From Planctomycetota bacterium (GTDB lineage: Bacteria > Planctomycetota > UBA1135 > GCA-002686595): a DNA stretch of 55,409 nucleotides. Position numbers and translations under genes: made by a program. Positions 25,501 to 33,175 of the stretch are shown here, piece after piece; position 1 is the stretch's first letter; each line of letters starts with the position of its first letter. The notes beneath the pieces were generated by a model that saw only the letters and a program-made list of their open reading frames with translations, did no database searches and had not been told where the DNA came from. Where the stretch lies: contig PKCK01000007.1 in assembly GCA_002862085.1 (NCBI GenBank), forward strand, positions 1 through 55,409. Reading direction: 5' to 3'.

Positions 25501-27727
25501 CGGATACAGCGGGAACCGGCTCACGGTGGTGGAGCGCGGCGTCGAGCTCCAGTCCCTGCAGGGGCTCGACGCCGGGAGTCGCCTGGGTGGTGCGCGCGCC
25601 TTCATCTTCGACTGGGACGTCTTCTGGGCGCTCGGCGGCGGCCAGACGATCGATCCCGACACCTACCTCCCGGCGTCGACCTTCGTGACGCCGATCTCCA
25701 TCCCTGCGCCGGGCGCGAGCGCGCTCAACTTCGGGCTCCCGGTCGAGGGCATCTCGCAGTTCGCGCAGATCACGCGGACGGACGACCCGGACAGGACCGA
25801 GTGGGTCCGCTACGACGAGATCGACCTCGTGGCCAGTCAGCTCGTCCGCGCGGCGCCCGACGCGCTGCTCTCCGTTCATCGCGTCCTGCACGACGGCGCC
25901 GACGGCGGCGACACGAACAGCCCGGGCGGCCCGGGGAATCCGGGCGGCCCCGGGAGCCCGGGCGGGCCCGGGGGCGGGTTCGGCGGCGGCGGAGCCGGCG
26001 GGTTCGGCGGCGGTGGAGCTCCCGGCGGCAGCTTCGTGGACGGCGGGAAGCCGCGCGGCCGGGGAGCAGCGTTGCTCGCGCAGCAGGCGGGCGCCGACTG
26101 GGACCCCTTCCGCGGCGTCGAGCCGAACACCGACTTCCCCCTGAGCCGCGCCGTGGCCAGCGTCCTCCATCACCGTGGCGTGCTCGGCACCCGGAGCGGC
26201 GATCACCCCTCCGGTGTCCCGATCCTCCCGGTCGTGCGGATCAACGCGCAGGACCTCGACGCCAACGTCGGCCGTCCGGGCTCCTTCGACCCGGTCTGGG
26301 TGGTCGACGGCAATCCGACGGCGCTCGGCTATCCGGTCACCGTTCACCGGGCGCACTACCCCGCGCTCCTGCGACGACGCTTCAACTGGACGGCGCCGAT
26401 CGATGGGCGGCTCGTGGCGGGGGAGGGCAACCCCGTGGACGAGCCCCAGGGCGGCTTCTTCACCGGCGGTGCCGGGTACGTCGCCTTCCAGGCGCCGGTC
26501 GTGGCGCCGACCGCGCCCGGCGTGGGGGGGGGCGGCGGCGGCGGCAACTCGAACATCACCGACCCGCGCTTCCTCGGCCGCATCGTGAAGTTCCCGAGCG
26601 GCGAGATGCCCCGCGGCGTGTCCGCCGCGACCGTCGGGACCGGGGCGGGCGGGGCCGTGGACTTCGGCGTGCCGCAGGCCACCGTCGACGAGATCGTCTT
26701 CGACAACGCCACCGTGTTCCAGGGCATCGGCGGCACCGCGCCACCGTCCCACCTCGCCGGCGGGGCGCTGCTCGTGGGCGTCGGCTTCGGTGAGACCGCT
26801 GGCGCCTTCACGGTCCTCCCGAACACGGTTCGCGCGGCGAACGGCACCTTCGGGAACCCGTCGTCGGTCCTCGGTCAGCTGCCCCAGGACGGCGGGCTCC
26901 TCAGGGTCGGCCAGGAGCTCATCGCCTACCGCTCCGTCGACCAGACCACGGGCAACGTCACGGTCGCCGCGGGCGGCCGTGGGATGCTCGGGACCAGGCC
27001 GCAGCCGCACCAGGTCACCGAGCCCGTGACGCTGCTCGAGGGCTGGCGGGTCACCACCCTCTCGGGCGGCGTCGGGCCCTTCGACGCGAGCATCCCGGTG
27101 GCCTCGACCGTGAACTTCCCCGCCGAGGGCACGCTGCTCATCGACCAGGAGCTCGTGCACTACACGACCCAGTTCGGCGGCGCGTTCGTCATGCCCCGTA
27201 CCTCGGCGGAATCGGGTGAGGAGGACGACGAGGGAGCCGGGGCGTTCCGCGGCCGCTACGGCACGACGCCCCAGAGTCACCCCGCAGGCGCGGCGGTGGT
27301 CTCCTTCCCCGCCCGCTACTGGGACCGCTACGCGCCGCGCTTCGACGGACCCGAGCTGGCCTACTTCGGCCTCTCGATCGAGCAGATCGGCGCCTACTGG
27401 ACCGGCGTGACCTGGGAGGCCCAGGACTCCAGCACGGGCGGCGCGGAGATCGTCGTCCTGCAGCGCATCGGCGACGTCCCGTGGGACGCCGACCCGGAGG
27501 AGGAGCCGGGGCTGAGGCTGCTCGAGGACGGCACCTTCGAGGACGACCTCATCCCGCTGGGCGCCCAGGCCGACCGGATCCAGTGGCGCGTCTTCGCGCG
27601 GTACGCCCCCGGTGCGTTCGATCCCGAGTTCGGGCTCACTCACGGCTGGAAGGGGACCCCGCGGTTCATCCACCTCGGCGCCACCTACGAGGCGCCCACG
27701 CGGCTGATCAGGAGCGTGCGGCGATGA
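22544..27727 (+). CDS. Giant GspK-like minor pseudopilin with LamG-like domain, fibre-like modules and Gly/Pro-rich linker
   Basis: At 1727 residues it is about five times usual GspK length. It begins with a prepilin-like signal (cleavage after Gly11, mature Phe-Val-Leu-Leu-Ala: no Glu at +5, as is normal for GspK). VNVNSASADVL at ~358 and the following helices to ~420 match the helix-hairpin-helix region of GspK. A LamG-like beta-sandwich spans ~610-765 (LSISMWVRPET, NTWSHVSLDV, MTLLVDGN). Several modules of the form 'G-x-L-x-(I/V)-x-x-E-L-(I/V)... RG-x-x-G-T... H-x-x-G' occur near 165-215, 780-830, 1445-1500 and 1530-1590, a pattern known from phage tail and fibre proteins. Residues ~1124-1164 are collagen-like Gly/Pro repeats, with a Gly run near 1327. 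It presumably caps the pseudopilus; ligand unknown. Confidence 0.85.
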   Translation: MKRGATIARDGFVLLAVLFVLLALFALSAPFLATARNADAASQHASDRVQLGLALDGAARRGRSGLQATHPAIDETPYYDGLDELDVDVAASEGYPDPHDAEGVAWDAEAVDLSARIDLGSASPQVLANLLSRVARLSFPMQAGDAALRVNRPDRFDDGGVVIVDGELIKVGGLDDERNLKTSSRGIGASQDDDGKWSTTGPSPPRGHGVGAYVFDQRTFAPAIWRTLSVDGSPQVFDAVEEIRASADFSMSGGFSESDLRALRRTTQTAASAAAGPRWQRPTRLVSPIRAGESFSIFVVQGRWMAPGSTVRITDGVNTELRVVIQRSQDGRVFLDRVLDNDYAAFESEVSVLVRRPVNVNSASADVLTALFANLGLADQNHRISVSEATELAALCVASRPFTGFKDFLERLVLPAGGIDALPQGGQVSPESFGVGGAVLDDPRDSVALYINALNANDARLAFSTMPLCFTSDGLFELELRAAVNGSSGYERTSGVRTDTMIVAPARGDLFQLFTRQEDFDRALRLDRGAPYWLTGPQPTGRYDGGVQPPSRTIPHLGTIRGQRYVPGIDEPVLDADGNPVPADRVFAGQSSQDFCQLDPVRLGATQRTQGRIFHFDQESRSLEGRFLPDQAIVRDPTDGVVRWADPTAGVAQPLSISMWVRPETAGDGTLASLGSSGPDSDRVVLGMTGGNLVVRVFDGMGDHRDTAFQEVAEVRFPMAPAQGVPGLPVNTWSHVSLDVRGNRPDQMTLLVDGNATGVETLGMTSLTAGVGSGTSTIPVESTEGFPDPCVLRIGSELIEATIAGPRAFQALHQTSGGNTGFGGRLARVRFDVEGSDEAVPLAGAAAGITGSYQPGTPVVHYGYSLPLVEGVPAGGAELPGELGPFRVARVLGRPNDNSLEPIQSTNGTFIIQLGRGWSSTQLGELELQLADNPEADPAGQEVMPAFNPNGGYALLSGPGGLTNQGQQLNNPTGDVVGGAEIIRYSGYSGNRLTVVERGVELQSLQGLDAGSRLGGARAFIFDWDVFWALGGGQTIDPDTYLPASTFVTPISIPAPGASALNFGLPVEGISQFAQITRTDDPDRTEWVRYDEIDLVASQLVRAAPDALLSVHRVLHDGADGGDTNSPGGPGNPGGPGSPGGPGGGFGGGGAGGFGGGGAPGGSFVDGGKPRGRGAALLAQQAGADWDPFRGVEPNTDFPLSRAVASVLHHRGVLGTRSGDHPSGVPILPVVRINAQDLDANVGRPGSFDPVWVVDGNPTALGYPVTVHRAHYPALLRRRFNWTAPIDGRLVAGEGNPVDEPQGGFFTGGAGYVAFQAPVVAPTAPGVGGGGGGGNSNITDPRFLGRIVKFPSGEMPRGVSAATVGTGAGGAVDFGVPQATVDEIVFDNATVFQGIGGTAPPSHLAGGALLVGVGFGETAGAFTVLPNTVRAANGTFGNPSSVLGQLPQDGGLLRVGQELIAYRSVDQTTGNVTVAAGGRGMLGTRPQPHQVTEPVTLLEGWRVTTLSGGVGPFDASIPVASTVNFPAEGTLLIDQELVHYTTQFGGAFVMPRTSAESGEEDDEGAGAFRGRYGTTPQSHPAGAAVVSFPARYWDRYAPRFDGPELAYFGLSIEQIGAYWTGVTWEAQDSSTGGAEIVVLQRIGDVPWDADPEEEPGLRLLEDGTFEDDLIPLGAQADRIQWRVFARYAPGAFDPEFGLTHGWKGTPRFIHLGATYEAPTRLIRSVRR
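25913..26056 (+). repeat. Gly/Pro-rich (collagen-like) low-complexity coding segment
   Basis: Within the giant GspK-like gene, the code for GGPGNPGGPGSPGGPGG is followed by GGGFGGGG-type runs. Both DNA and protein are low-complexity. It probably forms a flexible or extended linker between the central and C-terminal halves. Confidence 0.8.
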
Positions 27728-28992
27728 GGCGGCACGCGGTTCGATCGCGGCGCGGCGTGACCCTCGCCGAGCTGATCCTGGCCACGGGGCTGGCGGCGAT
27801 CGTGATGGTCTCGCTCGTCTCGGTCACGGACAACGCGGTGCGCCTCTGGACCCGCGGCGAGGCGAGCAGGGATGCGCGCGAGGTGTCGAGCGCGGTCCTC
27901 GGCGAGCTCAACCGGGACCTGCGCCAGCTCCACCCCTCGAGCGAGGGAGACCTCGTGATCGACTGGGAGCCCTTCGACGTCGAGCGCGACGGCACGAACG
28001 AGCGGCTCTGGCCGCGGATGCGCTTCGTGCGGGACGCCTCCACGGCCGAGCTCGCCTCCGTTCAGCGCCGCGCGCTCGCGGAGCTGGCGCGTGAAGCACG
28101 GCGCGTCGCCGCGGAAGGCGGGGATCGCCGCGCGCAGGAGGCGCCCGAGGCCCTCACGGAGGAGGAGCTGCTGGTGGCTGCTGGCCTCACCCGCGAGGAG
28201 CTCGCCCTCGGCGGCGGCGGCGTCCGCGACGTCGACGGCAGCGGGCTCGTGGAGATCCTCTACGCCGTCGTCCCCGAGGGCCGCAGCGGCCCCGACCGGT
28301 ACACCGGCGTGCTGCTGCGCCAGGAGCGCGTCCACTCCGCCGGCGCGCCGCGCGTGCTCACGGGCGACGGGGCCTTCGACTCCGCGGGCTATCCCGCCGC
28401 CGGTCCCGCTCGGGAGCTCGCCCGCGGCGTCCTCTGGATGCGCCCGCTGATGGCCACGCAGACCACGGTCATCGATCCCGGCGCCAGCGCCGAGCGAGGT
28501 GGCTGGCGGATCTCCGGGGGGCTGCGAACGGCGGCCACCTCGTGGGACGCGTGGCGCCGCGGCCGTCCGGACGTCGAGCTGTCGGACCTGAACGAACCAG
28601 CCCCCGGCATGCCGGCGGCGGGGCCGCGACCGGCGCTTCCGCGGCGCATCCGGCTCGAACTGGAGACCCAGTCCCGCGGCGATCGCGAGCGCGCGCCGCG
28701 GCTGCTGGAGACCATCGACGAGGCGCAGGGCTCCTTCCCCGTCACCAGCGGCGCGCGGCTGTCGCGCGCCATCGGGCAGCACGTCCTCGTGGGCGGCGAG
28801 TGGATGATCCTCCGCAGCGTCACGCGGGACACGGCCACCGTCCGCCGCGGCGCGCGCGGGACGCCTGGCCGCAGCATCGCCGAGGGAACGCCGATCTTCT
28901 TCGGACCCACGAGCGTCATCGAGCTGGAGGTCCCCGTCCACGACGACGACTGGCGGCTGCTGCCGGTCGAGCAGCGCGGAGGCGCGCGATGA
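27724..28992 (+). CDS. Minor pseudopilin, GspJ-like
   Basis: ATG 27724 overlaps the GspK-like stop by four bases; 422 residues. Prepilin signal RSRRG followed by VTLAELILATGLAAIVMVSLVSV: cleavage after Gly11 and Glu at mature +5. The helix continues into RLWTRGEASRDAREVSSAVLGELNRDLRQL, the layout of GspJ, which packs with GspI and GspK at the pseudopilus tip. It is about twice GspJ length (~200). The extra part includes a KEAR/Glu-rich helical stretch near 100-150 and a distal beta region with HVLVGGEWMILRSVTRDTATVRRGARGTPG, another module like those in the GspK-like protein. The stop overlaps the next start. Confidence 0.82.
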   Translation: MRRHAVRSRRGVTLAELILATGLAAIVMVSLVSVTDNAVRLWTRGEASRDAREVSSAVLGELNRDLRQLHPSSEGDLVIDWEPFDVERDGTNERLWPRMRFVRDASTAELASVQRRALAELAREARRVAAEGGDRRAQEAPEALTEEELLVAAGLTREELALGGGGVRDVDGSGLVEILYAVVPEGRSGPDRYTGVLLRQERVHSAGAPRVLTGDGAFDSAGYPAAGPARELARGVLWMRPLMATQTTVIDPGASAERGGWRISGGLRTAATSWDAWRRGRPDVELSDLNEPAPGMPAAGPRPALPRRIRLELETQSRGDRERAPRLLETIDEAQGSFPVTSGARLSRAIGQHVLVGGEWMILRSVTRDTATVRRGARGTPGRSIAEGTPIFFGPTSVIELEVPVHDDDWRLLPVEQRGGAR

Positions 28993-29471
28993 GGCGAGCA
29001 GGCTTCACCCTGATCGAGGTCGTGCTCGCGGCCGCGCTCTTCGTCATGGGCATGTCCATGATCCTGGGCGTGTACAGCTTCGGCTCGGCGCTGTCCCGCA
29101 CGGCAGAGCTCCGTAGCCTCTCCGCCGACGCGGTGGAGGCCCTCGTCGCCGACCTCGGAGAGACCCTCTTCCCCCTGCGGGACGACGGGCTCGTCGGGCC
29201 GCCGCGGACGATCGAGGACCGCGAGGTGCCGGGCACGCCGGGGCTGCGTTACTCCGTGACCTCTCAGCCCAACCTGGAGACCCTCGAGGTGCTCCCCGGC
29301 GTGGACGAGCCCGTCGCGCGGGAGTACGCCGTGACCATCGAGGCGCGCTGGCAGGCGGCCGGCGTGCAGCGCGCGGCGACGTGGACGACGATCATGCTGC
29401 GGGAGCTGCCCTTCGGCGCCCGCATGCGACAGCGGTTCCTGCCGAGGACCGCGACCGGGGACGGGGCGTGA
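28989..29471 (+). CDS. Minor pseudopilin, GspI-like
   Basis: The 160-residue product begins MRRAG followed by FTLIEVVLAAALFVMGMSMIL: a very short leader with cleavage after Gly5 and Glu at mature +5, the GspI pattern. The C-terminal part (REYAVTIEARWQAAGVQRAATWTTIMLREL) fits the small beta domain of GspI/PilV-type subunits. It is the only minor pseudopilin here of near-normal length. The order H-K-J-I differs from the usual enteric H-I-J-K, but the same set is present. ATG 28989 overlaps the GspJ-like stop by four bases. Confidence 0.85.
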   Translation: MRRAGFTLIEVVLAAALFVMGMSMILGVYSFGSALSRTAELRSLSADAVEALVADLGETLFPLRDDGLVGPPRTIEDREVPGTPGLRYSVTSQPNLETLEVLPGVDEPVAREYAVTIEARWQAAGVQRAATWTTIMLRELPFGARMRQRFLPRTATGDGA

Positions 29472-29512
29472 GCCCGCGCTCCCCGGAGACCCATCGGCGG
29501 AAGGACGACACC

Positions 29513-31099
29513 ATGAAGACGATCGAGAAGAGAGCGCGCCGCGGCGCGGCGTTCTGGGGCCTCGGCCTCTGCCTCTGCCTGGGAGCGACGCTGATCGTCG
29601 CTGCGGGCGGAGCGGGCGCGACCCAGGAGGACGAGTCACCCTTCGCGGCGCCCGCGCCCCTGGCGGTCGGCGACGTGATGATGCTGAAGCTGCGCACGGG
29701 CGATCTGCACTTCGGCGCCATCGAGGAGCACACCCCGGAGTCGATCGAGTTCATCCGGCTCGACACGGGCGGACGCGCCACGGTGCCGTGGTCGATGCTG
29801 GAGCCGGCGCAGTCGGAGGAGCTCCGCACGAAGTTCGGCTACGTCCAGACGGACGTCGAAGAGGCCCTGGTGGAGGGCGAGCGGCTCGTTCTCGACGGGG
29901 GCGGCTCGGTCGAGGGCGTGATCGTCAGCCGCGAGGGCGAGAACTTCGTGGTGAAGACGGACGGGAACCTCCAGGTGCTGCCGAAGTTCCGCGTCCGCTC
30001 CATCGAGACCGGCATCCAGATCGCCGCGCTCGACGTCTACTCGCGCGAGGAGATGTACAGCCTCTACGCCGCGGACGTGAACGAGGCGAGCGCCGAGTCC
30101 CAGCTGGAGCTCGCCCGCAAGTGCGAGAGCATCCTCGACTTCGCTCACGCGGTGGAGCACTACGAGGCCGCGCTCGAGCTCGGCCTCGCGGATGAGCGCG
30201 AGGCGGAGCGAGCCGGCGGCGCGCTGGCGGCCTCCCGCGTCAAGGCGGCGAACCAGGAGCAGCTCGACGTGCTCCGCGGCGCCGATCAGCTCCGCAAGCG
30301 CGGCCGCTACGACGAGGCCCTCGCCATCGTTCGTGCCTTCCCGGGGACCTACGAGGACAGCCCCCTGGTGGAGGACGCTCGCAAGGCGGAGCTGCGCATC
30401 ATGAGCGACCGTGACAAGGCGGCCGCGGACCTGACGCGCCGTCGCTGGATCTACTGGGCCAAGCGCCTCACGCGCGAGCGCGCGCGCGAGAGCGGCTTCG
30501 AGGAGACCCGGACGTGGGCTCTCGAGGCGGCCTCCGAGGAGATCCAGGCCCTCGTGCACGAGGAGCTGGTCGCGAAGATCTCCCAGGAGATCGGCCTGGA
30601 GGACGTCCGTGGTCTCTGGGAGTCGCGTCGCAAGCGCTCCTACGAGGCGGCCACCTACGGCTCGGCCGGCACGTGGCTGCTCGGGGAGGACCGCGCGAAC
30701 CGCGGCGCCGAGGAAGAGCAAGCGCGGCGCTCGGGGCCCGTCTCGGCGATCGACGCCGAGCGTCAGGCTCTGGAGGAGCGGATCAAGCGGTACGTCGACA
30801 ACCAGCGCGTGGCCCAGCGGGCGCGCAGCGCAGCCGACGCCGAGGACGAGCGGGAGACCTTCTGGGAGAGCTGGTCCGCCAGCGGCCGCGCACAGTGGGC
30901 GTTCTCCTACTACGTCGAGGAGTCCGGGGACTTCGAGCTCCGGCCGCGCCCGTACCTGCGCCCCTGCAAGAGCTGCGCGGGCCGCGGCGCCATCGAGATG
31001 CTCGTGACGGGCACGGTCCTGCGCGGGGAGAACGCGTCCCTCGCTCGATGCCCGCTCTGTCACGGAGTCCGCGTCGTGCGGCGTATCTACTTCCGATGA
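29513..31099 (+). CDS. Secreted protein with SH3-like repeats, helical middle and C-terminal zinc ribbon
   Basis: ATG 29513 has a GGAAGGA ribosome site; an upstream GTG at 29468 is possible. The 528-residue product has an N-terminal signal or anchor (hydrophobic core ~16-35, then AGATQ). Two small beta modules follow: DVMMLKLRTGDLHFGAIEE... and SVEGVIVSREGENFVVKTDG, which look like SHD1/SH3-type barrels. A long charged helical region spans ~170-450, with TPR-like portions. The C-terminus has two CxxC pairs, C485-C488 and C513-C516, in a CKSCAGRG ... CPLCHG context like a DnaJ zinc finger. Function unknown; it is not a standard T2SS component. Its end overlaps the next gene by four bases, tying it to the operon. 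Confidence 0.78.
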   Translation: MKTIEKRARRGAAFWGLGLCLCLGATLIVAAGGAGATQEDESPFAAPAPLAVGDVMMLKLRTGDLHFGAIEEHTPESIEFIRLDTGGRATVPWSMLEPAQSEELRTKFGYVQTDVEEALVEGERLVLDGGGSVEGVIVSREGENFVVKTDGNLQVLPKFRVRSIETGIQIAALDVYSREEMYSLYAADVNEASAESQLELARKCESILDFAHAVEHYEAALELGLADEREAERAGGALAASRVKAANQEQLDVLRGADQLRKRGRYDEALAIVRAFPGTYEDSPLVEDARKAELRIMSDRDKAAADLTRRRWIYWAKRLTRERARESGFEETRTWALEAASEEIQALVHEELVAKISQEIGLEDVRGLWESRRKRSYEAATYGSAGTWLLGEDRANRGAEEEQARRSGPVSAIDAERQALEERIKRYVDNQRVAQRARSAADAEDERETFWESWSASGRAQWAFSYYVEESGDFELRPRPYLRPCKSCAGRGAIEMLVTGTVLRGENASLARCPLCHGVRVVRRIYFR

Positions 31100-32154
31100 G
31101 TCGGCGCTCGATCCCCGCCGCGGCGCTCGTCGCGATCCTCGGCGCCGGCGCGTGCACCGCGCCCGCCAACCGGCCCGTGGACTCGGGCCGTCGTCCCCTC
31201 GCGCCCGCCGCCCCCGACGCTCCGACGGCGGCAGCCGACCGTACGGTCAGCGCCGCGGAGCCGGTCGAACCGTCCGAGGCGGCGACCGTCCTCGAAGCGG
31301 AGGCGGCGGTCCCCCTCGTCGACGACCGCTCCGTGGCCTGGCCGCGCACCCTCGACGGCTCCGCGCAGACCATGGTCGCCTCGGTGGGGGGGCAGGGGAT
31401 CCCGCTGACCGATCTCGTGTCCAAGTGGGTGCTGCGCGACCCCGACGGGGTCCGCGCCATCCTCGACGACCTGCTGCTCTCGCGCATCGTCACCTTCGAG
31501 GCGGCGGCCCTGGACGTGCGGCTCCCGGACGGCGCGATCGCCGACGAGGTCGCCCTCCGCATGGCCAACCTCGAGCGCGCGGCCCGCGAGGTCGGCGCGC
31601 CCGATCTCGAGGTCTACGTGAAGCGGCGTCTCGGCCTGGAGGTCTCGACCCTGCGGGCGGAGCTGGAGCGAGAGGCCGCCATCGATCTCCTGGCGCCCCG
31701 CTGCGTGCGGGCCTGGGTGCTCTCCTCCGACCGCCGCGAGATTCGCGCCCTCGCGGTCGATGACCGGGCCGCCGTCGATCAGGTTCAGGCGCGCCTCGCG
31801 AAGGGCGACGAGTTCGAGGCGCTCGCCCGTGAGTACTCGAAGGACCCCTCTGCCGAAGACGGCGGGCGGATGCCGCCCGTCGTGCGCTCGGACCAGCCCC
31901 TGGCCCGGACGGCCTTCGCGACCCAGGTCGGGAGCGTCTCCGAGCCGATCCAGGACCCCCGTGGCTTCGTCTTCCTCAAGGTGGTCGGCGCGCCGGATCC
32001 CCTGGAGGGCGACTGGGGCGCGATCGGCGCGCGGGTCGAGGCGGACCTCGCCGAGCAGCCCATCGAGGATCCTGAGTTCTGGCAGTGGAAGGACGCGATG
32101 TACCAGCGCTACGACATCGACATCACCCCCTTCCTCGAGCTGGCGTCGAGGTGA
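31096..32154 (+). CDS. PpiC/SurA-like peptidyl-prolyl isomerase, probable lipoprotein
   Basis: The 352-residue product has a short signal ending in LGAGAC, an imperfect lipobox with Cys20, then a Pro/Ala-rich linker. A SurA-N-like helical region (~100-200, SKWVLRDPDGVRAILDDLLLSRI) is followed by a parvulin-type domain: REIRALAVDD, FEALAREYSKDPSAEDGGRMPPV, FATQVGSVSEPIQDPRGFVFLKVVG. Parvulins isomerise proline bonds and act as chaperones for exported proteins. As the last gene of the pseudopilus operon it may fold the large secreted domains of the pseudopilins. The catalytic site is only partly canonical (the DGG motif is present), so chaperone without isomerase activity is possible. Confidence 0.85.
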   Translation: MSRRSIPAAALVAILGAGACTAPANRPVDSGRRPLAPAAPDAPTAAADRTVSAAEPVEPSEAATVLEAEAAVPLVDDRSVAWPRTLDGSAQTMVASVGGQGIPLTDLVSKWVLRDPDGVRAILDDLLLSRIVTFEAAALDVRLPDGAIADEVALRMANLERAAREVGAPDLEVYVKRRLGLEVSTLRAELEREAAIDLLAPRCVRAWVLSSDRREIRALAVDDRAAVDQVQARLAKGDEFEALAREYSKDPSAEDGGRMPPVVRSDQPLARTAFATQVGSVSEPIQDPRGFVFLKVVGAPDPLEGDWGAIGARVEADLAEQPIEDPEFWQWKDAMYQRYDIDITPFLELASR

Positions 32155-32213
32155 GAGGGCGGGCATGGCGCCCGGGACTTGAACCAGGGGGTCCGGTTTC
32201 CGACCCTCGCCGT
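32155..32213 (-). other. Short tRNA T-arm-like sequence on the minus strand
   Basis: The reverse complement contains CCTGGTTCAAGTCCCGGGCGCC, which looks like a T-arm and 3' end of a tRNA, preceded by a small GGGTC/GACCC stem. No D-arm, anticodon arm or matching 5' acceptor strand is found in the adjacent scpB code, so this is not a functional tRNA. It may be a decayed fragment or coincidence. Confidence 0.25.
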
Positions 32214-32903
32214 ATGGATATTCCCGTCGAGGAACTGGAGGTGCTCGAGATGGCTGCCGAGGACGAGATCGAGGCAGGGGCCGAGGAGGCTGCGGGCGCT
32301 CCCGAGCCGATCGTCGAGCAAGCCGGAGAGACGGCCGAGGACGAGGAGGCGAGGGGAGGTCCTGGCCCGGGCGCCGATCTCTCCGACGAGCAGCTCGTCG
32401 AGCGGACCGCGGCGCTCCTCTTCGCCTCTCCCGAACCTCTCTCGGTGGGGCGGCTCGTCGGGCTCCTCGAGCGCCCGCCTGCGGCGCGGGTCCGGGCGGC
32501 CCTGGAAACGCTCTCCCACCAGCTGGAGGCGGGTCCCCTTCCCCTTCAGCTGCGGGCGCTGAAGGGGGGCTACACGCTCCTCACGGTGCCAGAGCTCGGC
32601 CGCGTCGTCGCGCGGCTCGCCAAGGGCTCGGCGATCGAGCGCATCAGCCCCGCGGCGCTGGAGACCCTGGCGATCGTCGCGTACCGCCAGCCGGTCACCA
32701 AGGCGGAGATCGAGGCCATCCGCGGCGTCCAGGCCGGGCCCATCCTGCGGTCCCTCGTGGACCGAGGACTGGCCAAGGTGACGGGCCGGGCCGACGTCCC
32801 CGGCCACCCTCTCCAGTACGGAACGACCAAGGAGTTCCTCGACCGCTTCGGGCTCATGGGGCTCGAGGACCTGCCCAGGGACGCCGAGCTGGCCAAGGAC
32901 TGA
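32214..32903 (+). CDS. scpB: Segregation and condensation protein B
   Basis: ATG 32214 gives 229 residues; the first ~60 are an acidic Glu/Ala-rich extension. The ScpB core follows: two winged helices with AALLFASPEPLSVGRLVGLLE, LKGGYTLLTVPELGRVVARL, then ISPAALETLAIVAYRQPVTKAEIEAIRGV, the family signature, and YGTTKEFLDRFGL. ScpB forms part of the SMC-ScpA-ScpB condensin complex that organises and segregates the chromosome. scpA and smc are not in the window. It lies 60 bp after the ppiC-like gene and may be read through from the pseudopilus operon, though a functional link is unlikely. Confidence 0.95.
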   Translation: MDIPVEELEVLEMAAEDEIEAGAEEAAGAPEPIVEQAGETAEDEEARGGPGPGADLSDEQLVERTAALLFASPEPLSVGRLVGLLERPPAARVRAALETLSHQLEAGPLPLQLRALKGGYTLLTVPELGRVVARLAKGSAIERISPAALETLAIVAYRQPVTKAEIEAIRGVQAGPILRSLVDRGLAKVTGRADVPGHPLQYGTTKEFLDRFGLMGLEDLPRDAELAKD

Positions 32904-33067
32904 CCCGCGGGGGCCGCGATCGCGGTCCTCCAGGCCATCCAGGGGACGGCTCGGCCTCCCCCCGGCCCCCCTCGACGGGTAAGCTAGCCGCCCGTCAGGT
33001 CCGCTGCGCGCCCGTACAGGCTCGCACACGTGCGCCTGCGATCCCCAGACAGACGCGCCGGCTTCCG

Positions 33068-33101
33068 CCTCACGGTGGCCGGTTCGAAGGCCCCCGTGAG
33101 G
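33068..33101 (+). promoter_or_regulatory. Strong inverted repeat in the leader of the PpiD-like gene
   Basis: CCTCACGG-T-GGCC pairs with GGCC-C-CCGTGAGG, 12 bp with one mismatch and an 8-base loop (GGTTCGAA). It lies 75 bp before the ATG at 33176 and 165 bp after scpB. No U-tract follows, so a leader structure or protein-binding site is as likely as a terminator. Confidence 0.4.
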
Positions 33102-33175
33102 CCGCCGACCCCATGGTCAGGCGCGCGCCACGACTCCCAACCTCACCCGGACATTCCCCCCGGGAAGGACGATTC

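Noticed and set aside
22460..27673. 1737-residue open frame on the minus strand opposite the GspK-like gene
   Set aside because: It is Arg/Val/Asp-rich with no domains, typical of an antisense frame over high-GC coding DNA; the plus strand has prepilin, LamG and GspK signatures.
32155..32240. Complete tRNA on the minus strand
   Set aside because: Only a T-arm-like segment is present; no D-arm, anticodon stem or paired acceptor could be drawn.
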